Source of the DNA: DASXKD01 sp963734725
GTDB taxonomy: Bacteria; Actinomycetota; Actinomycetes; Streptosporangiales; Streptosporangiaceae
Direction: 5' to 3'
Length of the DNA: 64,000 nt
NCBI GenBank assembly: GCA_963734725.1
Contig: CAVTIX010000002.1
Span: 1 to 64,000 of the forward strand
Of the stretch, positions 1 to 8,439 are shown one piece after another; position 1 is the first letter of the stretch, and each line of letters starts with the position of its first letter. Below the pieces are notes generated by a model. That model searched no databases. It was not told where the DNA came from and saw only the letters and a program-made list of their open reading frames with translations. Position numbers and translations under genes: made by a program.

Positions 1-101
1 GCCGTGCCGGAGGCGCGCCAGCTAGCACCGTGCGACGTTCGGCCCGGCGCGTCCGGTGAGCGCCCGGCGCTTCGCAGAGCGGTTCTCACTGGCGCGTCCT
101 C

Positions 102-827
102 CTAGAAGCCCAGGTAGTGCTGGCGGAGTGCCTCGTCGGCCGCGAGCACGGCCGCATCCTCGGCGGCGACCACCCGGCCGACGTTGAGCACAACGCCGGT
201 GTCGGCGATGGCCAGGGCGCTGCGGGCGTTCTGCTCGACCAGCACCACGGTCAGCCCCGACTCGTCCCGCAGCCGCTGGATCAGGTTCATGACCTGGGCG
301 ACGATCCTGGGCGCAAGTCCCAGCGACGGCTCGTCCAGCAGCAGCACCTTCGGGCTGGCCATCAGGGCGCGCGCGATCACCAGGATCTGCCGCTCGCCGC
401 CGGACAGTGTCGCCGCGCTGCGGTGACGCGCCGAGGCCAGCACGGGGAAGCGCCGGTAGGCATCGGCGAGCGCGGCGGTGCGCCCCGCCGACCCGTGCCG
501 CCACAGGCCGCCGACGCGCAGGTTCTCCTCGACGGTCAGTTCGGTGATCACCGCCTGGCCCTCCGGCACGTGCGCGACCCCGGCCCGGACGATCTCCTCC
601 GGGGGTCGCCGGGTGAGGTCGGCGCCGTCCAGCGCCACCCGGCCCTTCCTGGCCCGGACCAGCCCGCTGATGGTGGCCAGCAGGGTGGTCTTGCCCGCCC
701 CGTTCGCGCCGAGCACCGCGGTGATCGTGCCGGGCCGGGCGGTGATCGACACGTCCTGGAGCGCGATCACCCCGCCGTAGCCGGCTTCCACGTGCTCGAC
801 CGCCAGGGCCGCCGCCTGGCTAGCCAT
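102..827 (-). CDS. livF: Branched-chain amino-acid-type ABC transporter ATPase (LivF-like)
   Basis: This 241-residue protein is one of the two cytoplasmic ATPases that power a branched-chain amino-acid or related (amide, urea, carboxylate) importer. Walker A GANGAGKTT lies near residue 40, the signature LSGGERQ near residue 142, Walker B VLLLDEP near residue 161, and the H-loop region is replaced by the VEQN motif typical of LivF. The length and the ending RQHYLGF also fit LivF. The start ATG overlaps the end of the upstream livG-like gene by 8 bp, so the two are translationally coupled. The permeases and binding protein are not visible; they may lie beyond base 1. Family assignment is firm, the substrate is unknown. 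Confidence 0.93.
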   Translation of the reverse strand: MASQAAALAVEHVEAGYGGVIALQDVSITARPGTITAVLGANGAGKTTLLATISGLVRARKGRVALDGADLTRRPPEEIVRAGVAHVPEGQAVITELTVEENLRVGGLWRHGSAGRTAALADAYRRFPVLASARHRSAATLSGGERQILVIARALMASPKVLLLDEPSLGLAPRIVAQVMNLIQRLRDESGLTVVLVEQNARSALAIADTGVVLNVGRVVAAEDAAVLAADEALRQHYLGF

Positions 828-1758
828 GTGGCGCCTCCGCGCCCGGCTCCTCCGCGCCCGGCTCCTCCGCGCCCGGCTCCTCCGCGCCGGGCATCCGCAC
901 GCCCTGCCCCTCCGCGCCTTGCCCCTCCGCGCCTGGCTCCTCCGCGCCAGGCTCCTCCACGCCGAGGTAGGCGGTGGTGACCGCGGGGTCGGCCTGGACC
1001 TGCTGTGGCGGGCCGAAGGCGATCAGCTTGCCGAAGTCGAGGACGGCGATGCTGTCGCATACCGACATCATCAGGTCCATGCGGTGCTCCACCACCACGA
1101 CGCAGGCGTCGGCGGCGAGCTGTGAGATCAGGTCCCCAAGCTCGGGAAGCTCCCCTTCGGTCAGGCCGCTGGCCGGCTCGTCGAGCAGCAGCAGCCGGGG
1201 TTCCGCGACCAGGGCGCGGGCCAGCGCGACCCGCTTGCGGTGCGCGAAGGAAAGCTGGCCGGGCAGGCGGTCGGCCATGCCGGGCACGCCCGCCCGGTCC
1301 AGCGCCGCCGATGCCTTGTCTCGCAGCGCGCCCTCGTCACGGTCGGACCGGCCCACGCCGGCCACCCCGGACCAGAACCCGGCCCGGGCATGGCGGGTGC
1401 CCCCGACCATGACGTTTTCCAGCACCGTCAGCCCGGGGAACAGCCCGACGCCTTGCAGCGTGCGGGCGATGCCCAGAGAGGCCAGCCGGTGCGGCCGCAG
1501 CCTGGTCAGGTCCGCGCCGTCGAACCGTAGCCGCCCGCTGTCGGGCTGGACGAAACCACAGAGCACGTTCAGCAGGGTTGTCTTGCCGGCCCCGTTCGGC
1601 CCGATGATGCCGGTGACCTTCCGTGGCGCGGCGGTGAGCGACACGCCATCCAGCGCAGTCAGGCCGGCGAAACGCACCGTGACGTCGCTGACCTCCAGCG
1701 CGCCCGCCTGGCCGCTAAGCGCTGCCGTTGGCACCGGAATATCTGAACTGCTATTCAT
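820..1758 (-). CDS. livG: Branched-chain amino-acid-type ABC transporter ATPase (LivG-like) with repetitive tail
   Basis: This is the second ATPase of the importer. Walker A GPNGAGKTT, a degenerate signature (QLSFAHRKR instead of LSGGQ), Walker B LLLLDEPASGL and the VVEHRMDLMM H-loop region identify the LivG subfamily, whose members often have variant signatures. The core ends near TAYLGVEEPG. After it come about nine 5-residue EEPGA/EGQGA units, a tail not expected in LivG and encoded by a 15-bp tandem repeat. I chose ATG 1758 (MNSSSD), preceded by AGGA; an in-frame ATG at 1776 and a longer frame to 1812 are possible. The gene is divergent from the Sir2 gene and coupled to livF. Confidence 0.9.
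   Translation of the reverse strand: MNSSSDIPVPTAALSGQAGALEVSDVTVRFAGLTALDGVSLTAAPRKVTGIIGPNGAGKTTLLNVLCGFVQPDSGRLRFDGADLTRLRPHRLASLGIARTLQGVGLFPGLTVLENVMVGGTRHARAGFWSGVAGVGRSDRDEGALRDKASAALDRAGVPGMADRLPGQLSFAHRKRVALARALVAEPRLLLLDEPASGLTEGELPELGDLISQLAADACVVVVEHRMDLMMSVCDSIAVLDFGKLIAFGPPQQVQADPAVTTAYLGVEEPGAEEPGAEGQGAEGQGVRMPGAEEPGAEEPGAEEPGAEAPHG
829..968. repeat. 15-bp tandem repeat encoding the LivG tail
   Basis: About nine copies of a 15-bp unit close to GGCTCCTCCGCGCCC cover the 3' end of the livG-like gene and stop just short of the livF start. The unit is a multiple of three, so it adds Glu-Glu-Pro-Gly-Ala blocks without breaking the frame. Several units are identical and others differ by one or two bases, which suggests recent slippage expansion. 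Confidence 0.85.
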
Positions 1759-1916
1759 CACGCATGTCCTGCTCATGTAGCAGATGAACGGCAATGATGA
1801 ACCACAATTCAAGGCCAGGCGGGGGCACTAGACAAGACCCAATCGGATTCGTAGCCGAACCGATACCGGGCGCCCCCAGGTTTGCGCGCGAAGCCCCGCT
1901 GACCGAGGATCGCAAC

Positions 1917-2705
1917 GTGGGACAAGTGGAGCCGTCATCCGAGAATGCTGCCGTCGCGGGCGCCGCGCCGCCGTGGGCGCGGGGGGTGCGGAAGGTCACC
2001 GCACTGACCGGGGCGGGAATCTCGACCGACTCCGGGATACCCGATTTCCGAGGGCCGCAGGGGGTGTGGACGCGCAACCCGGGTGCTCAGCAGTTGTCCA
2101 CCTACCAGGCCTATGTGAGCGACCCGGCGGTGCGGCGCCGGTCGTGGCAGGCGCGGCGCAATAACCCGGCCTGGACGGCGGCGCCGAATGCGGCGCACGC
2201 CGCGCTGGCGGAGCTGGCCTGCTCCCGCATCGACACCCAGGTCATCACGCAGAACATCGACGGGCTGCACCAGAAGGCGGGCACGCCCGCGGAGCGGGTG
2301 ATCGAGGTGCACGGGTCCATGTTCAGCGTGGTGTGCGTGTCGTGCGGCGACCGCTCGCCGATGGCGCGCGCGCTGGCCCGGGTTAACGCGGGAGAGGAGG
2401 ACCCGCTCTGCACGCGGTGCGGCGGCATCCTGAAGTCCGCGACGGTCATGTTCGGCCAGCGGCTCGATCCGGTGGTCTTCGCCCGGGCCGAGCGGGCGGC
2501 ACTGGACTGCGACGTGTTTCTCGCGATCGGCACCAAGCTGAGCGTTGAGCCCGCCGCCTCCCTGTGCGGGCTCGCCGCCGGCGCGGGCGCCGCGCTGGTG
2601 ATCGTCAATGCGGATCCCACCCAGTACGACGAGCTGGCCGCCGGGGTCATCCGGGCGCCGATCGGCACCGCGGTGCCGCGGATCGCGCGGCAGCTGCTGG
2701 GCTGA
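1917..2705 (+). CDS. Sir2-family NAD-dependent protein deacylase
   Basis: About 262 residues. The NAD-binding motifs GAGIS and the following DFRG, the catalytic TQNIDGLHQKAG and HGS, and a Cys4 zinc site (CVSCG then CTRCG) mark a sirtuin that removes acyl groups from protein lysines using NAD. The C-terminal part keeps the GTKLSVEPAAS and IVNADPT Rossmann motifs. The open frame reaches back to ATG 1794, but that extension is low-complexity and would fill most of the gap to the divergent livG start, so I use GTG 1917; GTG 1926 is also possible. It is a single gene with no obvious substrate partner (for example an acetyl-CoA synthetase) nearby. Confidence 0.9.
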   Translation: MGQVEPSSENAAVAGAAPPWARGVRKVTALTGAGISTDSGIPDFRGPQGVWTRNPGAQQLSTYQAYVSDPAVRRRSWQARRNNPAWTAAPNAAHAALAELACSRIDTQVITQNIDGLHQKAGTPAERVIEVHGSMFSVVCVSCGDRSPMARALARVNAGEEDPLCTRCGGILKSATVMFGQRLDPVVFARAERAALDCDVFLAIGTKLSVEPAASLCGLAAGAGAALVIVNADPTQYDELAAGVIRAPIGTAVPRIARQLLG

Positions 2706-2713
2706 GGCGGCGC

Positions 2714-3133
2714 TCAGACGTTCGTCCCGGCCGCGCGGGCCCGGCGCAACCCCTGGAGCGCGTGCTCGACCAAGGCAATGAGGGCGTCCCTGGCTGAGGA
2801 GCGCTGGCGGGCGTCGCAGACCAGGATGGGGACGTCGGGATCCAGGTCCAGCGCCGACCTGACGTCCTCGGGGTGGTAGCGCAGAGCGCCCTCGAAGAGC
2901 CAGTTGACCGCGCCTCTCCCGGGCTGCGGTCGTACGCCTCAGAGCCGCCGAAGGCCATCGGCCACCTCTCTCAAGATTCGCGGGTCGGGCAACCGGGCGG
3001 GCAGTGTCGGGTGGTGCACGTGGATCAGCGACCGCTCGCGGAGGTCGGCCAGCAGGACCTGCACCACGCCCACGGGCAGGTCCAGGTCCGCGGCGAGGTC
3101 GGCCACCGAGGCCGTACGGACCGCACACGCCAA
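2714..3133 (-). pseudogene. Decayed conservon: DUF742 protein and GTPase remnants
   Basis: Reading the minus strand, 3133-2939 encodes the C-terminal winged-helix part of a DUF742 (CvnC-type) protein, with ASVADLAADLDLPVGVVQ and a natural ending DGLRRL. Its frame is closed by a stop a few codons upstream, so the N-terminal half is missing. In the same frame directly after its stop, 2938-2714 encodes only the last 65 or so residues of a CvnD-type Ras-like GTPase (AVNWLFEGALRYHPEDV, ILVCDARQRSS, ALIALVEHAL). The P-loop half is gone. In intact conservons cvnC overlaps a full cvnD of about 190 residues, preceded by roadblock and sensor-kinase genes. Here only fused tails survive, so the unit cannot make a GTPase. 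Confidence 0.75.
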
Positions 3134-3688
3134 GTCATGGGTATGGCCTCAGAGGAGAGTGAGAACGGAGTTGCGACGACGACCTTACTGAAGAGAGTCG
3201 GTACCCCCATGGCGGCACTGAGGCTAACAGGACCTGCCTGTTCAGAAGGGGTAAACGAGATCCTTTGTGACTAGTGATGCAAATTTCGTCACCGAATGTC
3301 GCCCATTGCGAAGAATGACCAAGCTGGCATTGCGTCTCCGGGCAGATACGCAGCGAGCACGCAAACGATATCGGCGCTGCCCGCGGCCTGGGGCTGTCGG
3401 CACCCCGGGCACCGGCGCCGCGTGCAGCCGTTCTGGCAGCCATTCGCAAGGTGACGTGGGAACGCGGCTGCCGCGCGCAGGCGCTGGCCTGGGGCGAGCC
3501 AAACCGGGTAGCTGGCCGGGGTGTCGTCCTGCACCGTTTTCTTCATCGGCAGCAGCGCCGTGGCGGGCGCCCTCACCGGGCCGGGGAGAATCTGGCAGCC
3601 GCCGCGTTGCTCGCATCCTGCCCTGTCAACGCGCTAAGGTCCCGAATGCCGCATAGTCGGCAAACCGGGCCGGGGAGACGGGAGAACC
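3134..3688. other. Gene-free stretch between conservon remnant and beta-helix gene
   Basis: About 555 bases without a convincing gene. Reading frames here have no recognisable family and atypical composition. The part from 3240 to 3330 is less GC-rich than its surroundings and could hold promoter sequence, but I see no clear -35/-10 pair. It may contain further eroded conservon sequence that can no longer be recognised. Confidence 0.4.
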
Positions 3689-5297
3689 ATGATGAGACGG
3701 TGGTGGCTGGCCGGTGCAGCATGCACGCTGATGCTCGCCGGCGCGCCGGCGATTGCTGGGAGCCAGGCCCTCGCGGCGCCCGCGCACGGTGCGCGTGATC
3801 ATCTGACCGGCGCGACACAGACCGGGCCCAACGTGCTGCTCGTATGCAACGGGAGCACAAAGCCGTGCCCGCCAGGCCCGCCAGGGTCGATATTCGGGAC
3901 CGTGCAGGGCGCGGTCAACGCGGCCAAATCCGGCGACTGGATCCTGATCTGGCCCGGCGTCTACCACGAGAAGAGCGCCCGGTGGCCCACGGCCGGCGTC
4001 TGGATCCAGAAGCCAAACCTGCACATCCGCGGGCTGAACCGGAACGGTGTCATCATCGACGGCAGCAACGGGACCGCCAGCAAGCCCTGCCCGTCGGCGC
4101 CCGCGTTCCAGGACTTGGGCGGCGGGGCCGGCCGTGACGGCATCGTCGTCTGGAAGGCCAGCGGGGTCACCATCCAGAACCTCACCGTCTGCGACTACCT
4201 GGCCGGGACCGGCGGGCATGGCAACGAGATCTGGTGGAACGGCGGCGACGGCAGCGGCAAGATCGGCATGGGCTCGTACCGCGGCGCCTACCTGAGCGCC
4301 ACCTCGATGTACGGGCCGTCCAACGTGCACAGCAAGCACCTGGCCCAGTACGGGATCTTCGTCAGCAACGCGCGGGGCCCCGGCGTGATCGCGCGGTCCT
4401 ACGCGAGCAACATGGCCGACGCGGCCTACTACATCGGCGCGTGTCAGCGGGTGTGCCATGCCACGATGGTCCGGGACACCGGCACGAACTCCAACCTTGG
4501 CTACTCCGGCACGAACGCCGGCGGCCCGCTGGTCATCAAGGACTCGGTGTTCAGCAACAACCGCGCCGGGATCGTGCCGAACTCGCTGAACAACGACGAC
4601 GCCCCGCCGCCGCAGAGCGGCGCGTGCCCGGGCGGCGCCAAGTCTCTGCTTCTTCATCGAGCACAACGTGATCAAGAACAACAACAACCCGAACGTGCCG
4701 ACCTCCGGGCTCGCCGGGGCCATAGGCACAGGTGTGGAGATTTCCGGCGGCGCGTACGACACGGTGGTCGACAACCTGATCATCCACAACGGCTCGTGGG
4801 GCGTCGTCACGCACGACTTCCCGGACACCGAGAAGCCGCCGCCGGGGGTGCACTGCCAGGGCGGCATTCAGGTTTCCCCGCATCTGTGCGACTTCCCGGC
4901 GCACGGCAACCGGGTGCACGGCAACTTCTTCTCCGATGACGGGTTCTTCGGCAACGCCACCAACAGCGACCTGGCGACCGTGGGGCTGCTGCCCACCTCC
5001 GCGACCCCGCGGAACTGCTTCTACGGCAACCGCGACGCGGCTGGCCGGGTGACCTCGGAGCCGAAGAACATCCAGGCCTCCTCGGTGGACGGTCCGCCGT
5101 GCGGGAAGGTGGGAACCGGCCTGGACCTCGCCCTGGTGGGCCAGCTCGAATGCGCCGCCGAGTTCGCGGCCTGCACCGCGGGGGAGCACTATCCGAAGCA
5201 GACCAAGATCAGCATCCTGCCGCTGCCGGTGCTGCCGACGATGCCCGACCCGTGCACAGGCGTCCCGGTCAACCCCTTCTGCTCAGCCCGCTCATAG
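3689..5297 (+). pseudogene. Secreted right-handed beta-helix protein, frameshifted near 4644
   Basis: The first frame (3689 to about 4645) starts with a Sec signal peptide (MMRRWWLAGAACTLML, cleavage near AIAG-SQALAA) after a GGAG ribosome site. It continues as a pectate-lyase-like parallel beta-helix: FGTVQGAVNAAKSGDWILI, GVTIQNLTV, and repeated Asn/Gly turns. At AAGTCTCTGCTTC the frame breaks; one base further on, the second frame resumes the same fold (CFFIEHNVIKNNNNP, GTGVEISGGAYDTVVDNLII) to the stop at 5297. Removing one base near 4644 restores a protein of about 535 residues. The likely cause is a single-base insertion or a sequencing error; programmed +1 shifting is possible but unsupported. 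No catalytic residues are obvious. Confidence 0.75.
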
Positions 5298-5351
5298 ATT
5301 CGATTCATAACGAGGCGCCGGCCCTGACCGGTGCGGAGATAAGGGCCGTCC

Positions 5352-5399
5352 GGTGGGGCGCCTGGACGCGGACAGAACTCCGCGTCCGGGCGCCCCACC
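5352..5399. terminator. Bidirectional terminator hairpin
   Basis: Arms 5352-5372 and 5379-5399 are 21 bp each with a single G-T pair and a 6-base loop (CAGAAC). The hairpin sits between the convergent beta-helix and GNAT genes, so it can end both transcripts. There is no T-tract, as is common in actinobacteria. Confidence 0.85.
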
Positions 5400-5415
5400 C
5401 CGGTAGGTTGATCCG

Positions 5416-6372
5416 TCAGCGCGGGGATTCCCAGGTCATGTCGATCTGGTGCCCGGTCGCGATCCAGCCGGCCCGGTGGAAGGCGGCCGCCATCGGGACG
5501 TTGCCCAGGTCGGTGCTCGCCCTGATGAACGGCACGTCCTGGGCGGCGAGCACCCGGGTGCCCTCAGCGAGGATCTCGGCGATGTACCCGTGGCCGCGGT
5601 AGGCCGGGACCACGCCGAGGTAGGCAATGATCGCGCTGTAGTCGTTGTGCGCGGGGATGACGAACCCGACGGGCTCGCCGCCGGGCAGTTCGGCGATCTT
5701 CCACCAGTCCCGCGGGCTGGTATAGCGCGCGAGCTCCTCGTGGTACTGCTTGGCCGCCGCGTCGCGCGGCGACATCCGGGTCAGGTCGTCTCGGTCGTGC
5801 GCGTCCAGGGTGCCGTGGATCACCTCGGTCATCAGCGCGAGCAGCTCAACGGGATCGGTCACCGGCCGGAAGGACAGCCGCCCCGTTGGCGCGGCAACCG
5901 GGGCGCCCGGCCGCCACTCCAGGCGCAGCCGCTCGACGAACATCCGCGCGCCGGTCTGCGCCGCGGCCGCCATCCGGTCCTCGGTGGGCTGCCGGGTGGC
6001 CGATGCCTCGCGCCAGTCAGGGGCCACGAAGCGGAGGTAGTACGGGGGCCGGGTTCCTTCTGGGACCACCTCGGCCATGGCGGTGTTCAGCAGGCGCGCC
6101 GCGATGTCCACGGTTTCCGGACGGCCGGAGTCATCGAGGTCGAGGATGTCCAGGGCATCCGGGTGCTCGTTGCCGGGCCTGGCCCACCACCCGGCCCTGG
6201 CAGCCAGGCGGCCGTCGCGCAGGGCGATCCACAGCCACCCCGGCCGCCGCCGGCCATCGCGCAGGTCGCCCGCCAGTTCCTCGCTGAACTGGTGCGGGAA
6301 CCGGTTGAACAGGTCAAGCTCGTCCGGCCCGGTGATCGGCCGGATGGTCAGGTCATTGCGATGCGAGGTCAA
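5416..6372 (-). CDS. GNAT-family N-acetyltransferase, two-domain
   Basis: 318 residues. The C-terminal half has the acetyl-CoA site in its usual order: IAYLGVVPAYRGHGYIAEIL (motif A, near residues 240-260) and then STDLGNVPMAAAFHRAGW (motif B). The N-terminal half (RPITGPDELDLFNRF, LWIALRDGRLAARAGWW) looks like a diverged second GNAT fold, as in tandem GNAT proteins. The acceptor substrate cannot be read from the sequence. The gene is alone, divergent from the AraC gene, and separated from the beta-helix gene by a strong terminator. Confidence 0.85.
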   Translation of the reverse strand: MTSHRNDLTIRPITGPDELDLFNRFPHQFSEELAGDLRDGRRRPGWLWIALRDGRLAARAGWWARPGNEHPDALDILDLDDSGRPETVDIAARLLNTAMAEVVPEGTRPPYYLRFVAPDWREASATRQPTEDRMAAAAQTGARMFVERLRLEWRPGAPVAAPTGRLSFRPVTDPVELLALMTEVIHGTLDAHDRDDLTRMSPRDAAAKQYHEELARYTSPRDWWKIAELPGGEPVGFVIPAHNDYSAIIAYLGVVPAYRGHGYIAEILAEGTRVLAAQDVPFIRASTDLGNVPMAAAFHRAGWIATGHQIDMTWESPR

Positions 6373-6611
6373 GGCGTCTCCTCTGCGGTGGCGCCCCGCC
6401 CGCCCGGAGTCAGGCCTGGCCAGCTCCGGGGGAGGGCAGGAACGCGGTGATTACGGCGTCCATGGCATCGCCCTCCTTTCTTCCGCTGGCCCCGCTGGCA
6501 CGGCTGCCGCTGGGACCAGAGGCTAGACGGCTGGCGTATCGCATGCAAAGAGGTTTTCCTGTGGTCGTCCGGCCGCGGGCCGGAACCGGCGGGGAATGGG
6601 ATACTGGCCAG

Positions 6612-7031
6612 GTGACGCCGGAGGACCTTGCCCACCTGCGCCGGGCGCGCGACCTGATGGACCGCGAGTACGCCAAGCCGCTGGACGTGCCGACGATGGC
6701 GCGGCAGGCGCTGATGTCACCGTCGCACTTCTCCCGGCAGTTCCGCGCCGCGTACGGCGAGACCCCGTACACCTACCTGATGACCCGGCGGATCGAGCGG
6801 GCCATGGCGCTGCTGCGCCGCGGCGACCTTTCGGTGACCGACGTGTGCATGGAGGTCGGCTGTACCTCGCTCGGGTCGTTCAGCGCCCGGTTCACCGAGG
6901 TAGTGGGGGAGACCCCGAGCGCCTACCGGGCCCGGCGCCACGACGCGACCGCGGTGATCCCGGCGTGCGTCGCCAAGGCCTGGACCAGACCGAGCAGGAT
7001 CAAAGAAGCGCAGGCCAGTCGGCCTGCGTAA
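6612..7031 (+). CDS. AraC-family transcriptional regulator (HTH domain only)
   Basis: This short regulator is made almost entirely of the AraC double helix-turn-helix: PLDVPTMARQALMSPSHFSRQFRAAYGETPYTYL then GDLSVTDVCMEVGCTSLGSFSARFTEVVGETPSAYRAR. I use GTG 6612 because the conserved region starts at TPEDLAHLRRARDLMD; the frame stays open to ATG 6447, giving up to 194 residues. It is followed after 10 bases by a VOC-fold protein on the same strand. This AraC-VOC pairing is common in actinobacteria and suggests that it controls, or is co-expressed with, the VOC gene. Confidence 0.82.
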   Translation: MTPEDLAHLRRARDLMDREYAKPLDVPTMARQALMSPSHFSRQFRAAYGETPYTYLMTRRIERAMALLRRGDLSVTDVCMEVGCTSLGSFSARFTEVVGETPSAYRARRHDATAVIPACVAKAWTRPSRIKEAQASRPA

Positions 7032-7041
7032 CGTCGGTGGC

Positions 7042-7458
7042 ATGGATATCAAGATCTCACACAGCTTCATCACCGTCGACGATCAAGAGAAGGCGCTGGC
7101 CTTTTACCGCGACGCCCTCGGGCTCGTGGTCAACACTGACGCACCGCTCGGCCCGTACCGCTGGCTGACCGTGTCCGCGCCGGAAAATCCCGGCATGGAG
7201 ATCGTGCTCGCCACCCCGGACATGGGCCACGGACCCGACGACACCGAGGCGCTGCGGATGCTGCTCGCCAAGGGCGCGCTGAACGGGGTGCTGTTCACCA
7301 CCGACAACTGCGACGCGTTCTTCGAACGGGTCCGCGCCACCGGGGCCGAGGTGCTCCAGGAGCCGATCGACCAGCCTTACGGGGTCCGGGACTGCGCGTT
7401 CCGCGACCCAGCCGGCAACCACGTGCGGATCGGGTCGCCGATTTCGCAGCCCTCCTGA
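7042..7458 (+). CDS. VOC-superfamily (glyoxalase/bleomycin-resistance fold) protein
   Basis: 138 residues with the two beta-alpha-beta-beta-beta modules of the vicinal oxygen chelate fold. It opens with HSFITVDDQEKALAFYRDALGLVV and ends with YGVRDCAFRDPAGNHVRIGSP, the usual C-terminal metal-side signature. Such proteins may be metal-dependent lyases or dioxygenases or antibiotic-binding proteins; substrate prediction is not possible. It probably shares a transcript with the AraC regulator immediately upstream and is closed by a strong hairpin. Confidence 0.88.
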   Translation: MDIKISHSFITVDDQEKALAFYRDALGLVVNTDAPLGPYRWLTVSAPENPGMEIVLATPDMGHGPDDTEALRMLLAKGALNGVLFTTDNCDAFFERVRATGAEVLQEPIDQPYGVRDCAFRDPAGNHVRIGSPISQPS

Positions 7459-7483
7459 GCAGCGTGCCACTACCTTGACGGGT

Positions 7484-7515
7484 GCGGGGGTGACCGGGAA
7501 CCCGGTCACCCCCGC
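7484..7515 (+). terminator. Hairpin terminator after VOC gene
   Basis: A perfect 15-bp inverted repeat, GCGGGGGTGACCGGG and its complement, separated by AA, begins 25 bases after the VOC stop. In practice the inner pairs open to form a loop. No T-tract follows. Confidence 0.85.
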
Positions 7516-7595
7516 TTAGCCATGCCCACCGGGATCAGCTGCCGAGCCCGCGCCTCCGGTGACCGACCCCTCCCCGTTAGCCTTGCGTGAACTGT

Positions 7596-7621
7596 CTTTC
7601 ATGAATTAGTGTTCATGAAAG
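7596..7621. promoter_or_regulatory. Palindromic operator upstream of TetR gene
   Basis: CTTTCATGAA and TTCATGAAAG form a perfect 10-bp inverted repeat around a 6-base spacer (TTAGTG), ending 29 bases before the TetR start. A possible -35 TTGCGT lies at 7583, so the palindrome would cover the core promoter. This is the expected arrangement for TetR autorepression. Confidence 0.75.
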
Positions 7622-7650
7622 GTATGGAGTTGGCGGCTTAGGGAGGCGCG

Positions 7651-8361
7651 ATGTCACCTAGGAAGCCCGCCGTGTTGCGTGATGACAGCGGCCAGAACCT
7701 GCGCGACTACCTGATCGCCACCGCTGCCCGGCTGATCGACCAGCGGGGCAGCGCCGGCCTGGCGGTCCGGGACATCGCGCGCGAGGCCCAGGTCGCCGAC
7801 GGTGTGCTCTACAACTACTTCGAGGACAAGGAAGACCTGCTCGTCCACGCTCTGCTCGCCCACGTCGGCAACGTGATGAACAGCGCGCCGCAACTGCTGC
7901 CGCCGCCGGGGGAAGGCACGGTCGCGGAGAACCTGCGGGCGTTCGTCGACGGCGGCATCGCGACCCTGCTCCGGGTCACGCCCGCGTTCGCCGGCCTGAT
8001 CGCACAGCCGAAGGTCCTCGCCCGGTTCCATGCGATGGTCGGCGGGGACCCGGCGTTCGACCCGGCCTCGGCGGACGACGGCGAAGCCGGGCGGGACGAC
8101 GGCCGCGGGCTGCCTGACCTGGTGACCGCCTACCTGCGCGGCGAGCAGCGCCTCGGCCGGATCCGCGCCGGCGTAGACATCGATGCCGCCGCGGCGCTGG
8201 TCGTCGGCGCGATGCACGGGCAGATCCTGCCCAGGGTGTTGTTCACGCCACCGGGAAGCCCGGTCACCATCCCGCCCGGCCTGGGCGCGCGGCTCGCGGA
8301 CATCGTGCTGGACGGCATCGCACCGCAGCCGCGGCGGTCACCGCGGGACGGCGGCGCCTGA
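7651..8361 (+). CDS. TetR-family transcriptional regulator
   Basis: 236 residues. The N-terminal helix-turn-helix is clear: ATAARLIDQRGSAGLAVRDIAREAQVADGVLYNYFEDKEDLL (residues about 22-64). The ligand-binding domain is diverged and gives no effector hint. ATG 7651 has a GGGAGG ribosome site. A perfect palindrome directly upstream suggests autoregulation. The downstream neighbour is on the opposite strand, so no target operon is adjacent apart from itself. Confidence 0.88.
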   Translation: MSPRKPAVLRDDSGQNLRDYLIATAARLIDQRGSAGLAVRDIAREAQVADGVLYNYFEDKEDLLVHALLAHVGNVMNSAPQLLPPPGEGTVAENLRAFVDGGIATLLRVTPAFAGLIAQPKVLARFHAMVGGDPAFDPASADDGEAGRDDGRGLPDLVTAYLRGEQRLGRIRAGVDIDAAAALVVGAMHGQILPRVLFTPPGSPVTIPPGLGARLADIVLDGIAPQPRRSPRDGGA

Positions 8362-8439
8362 CCCGGTTCCGTGATCTCGAGATTGGGTGGCCCATAGCGC
8401 CGCCAAGGTCATGATCACGAACGTTACAGCGGGGCCGGG

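Noticed and set aside
3626..4867. Large minus-strand ORF opposite the beta-helix gene
   Set aside because: Composition is Val/Arg/Gly-rich without motifs, a typical high-GC shadow; the plus strand carries a signal peptide and repeat fold.
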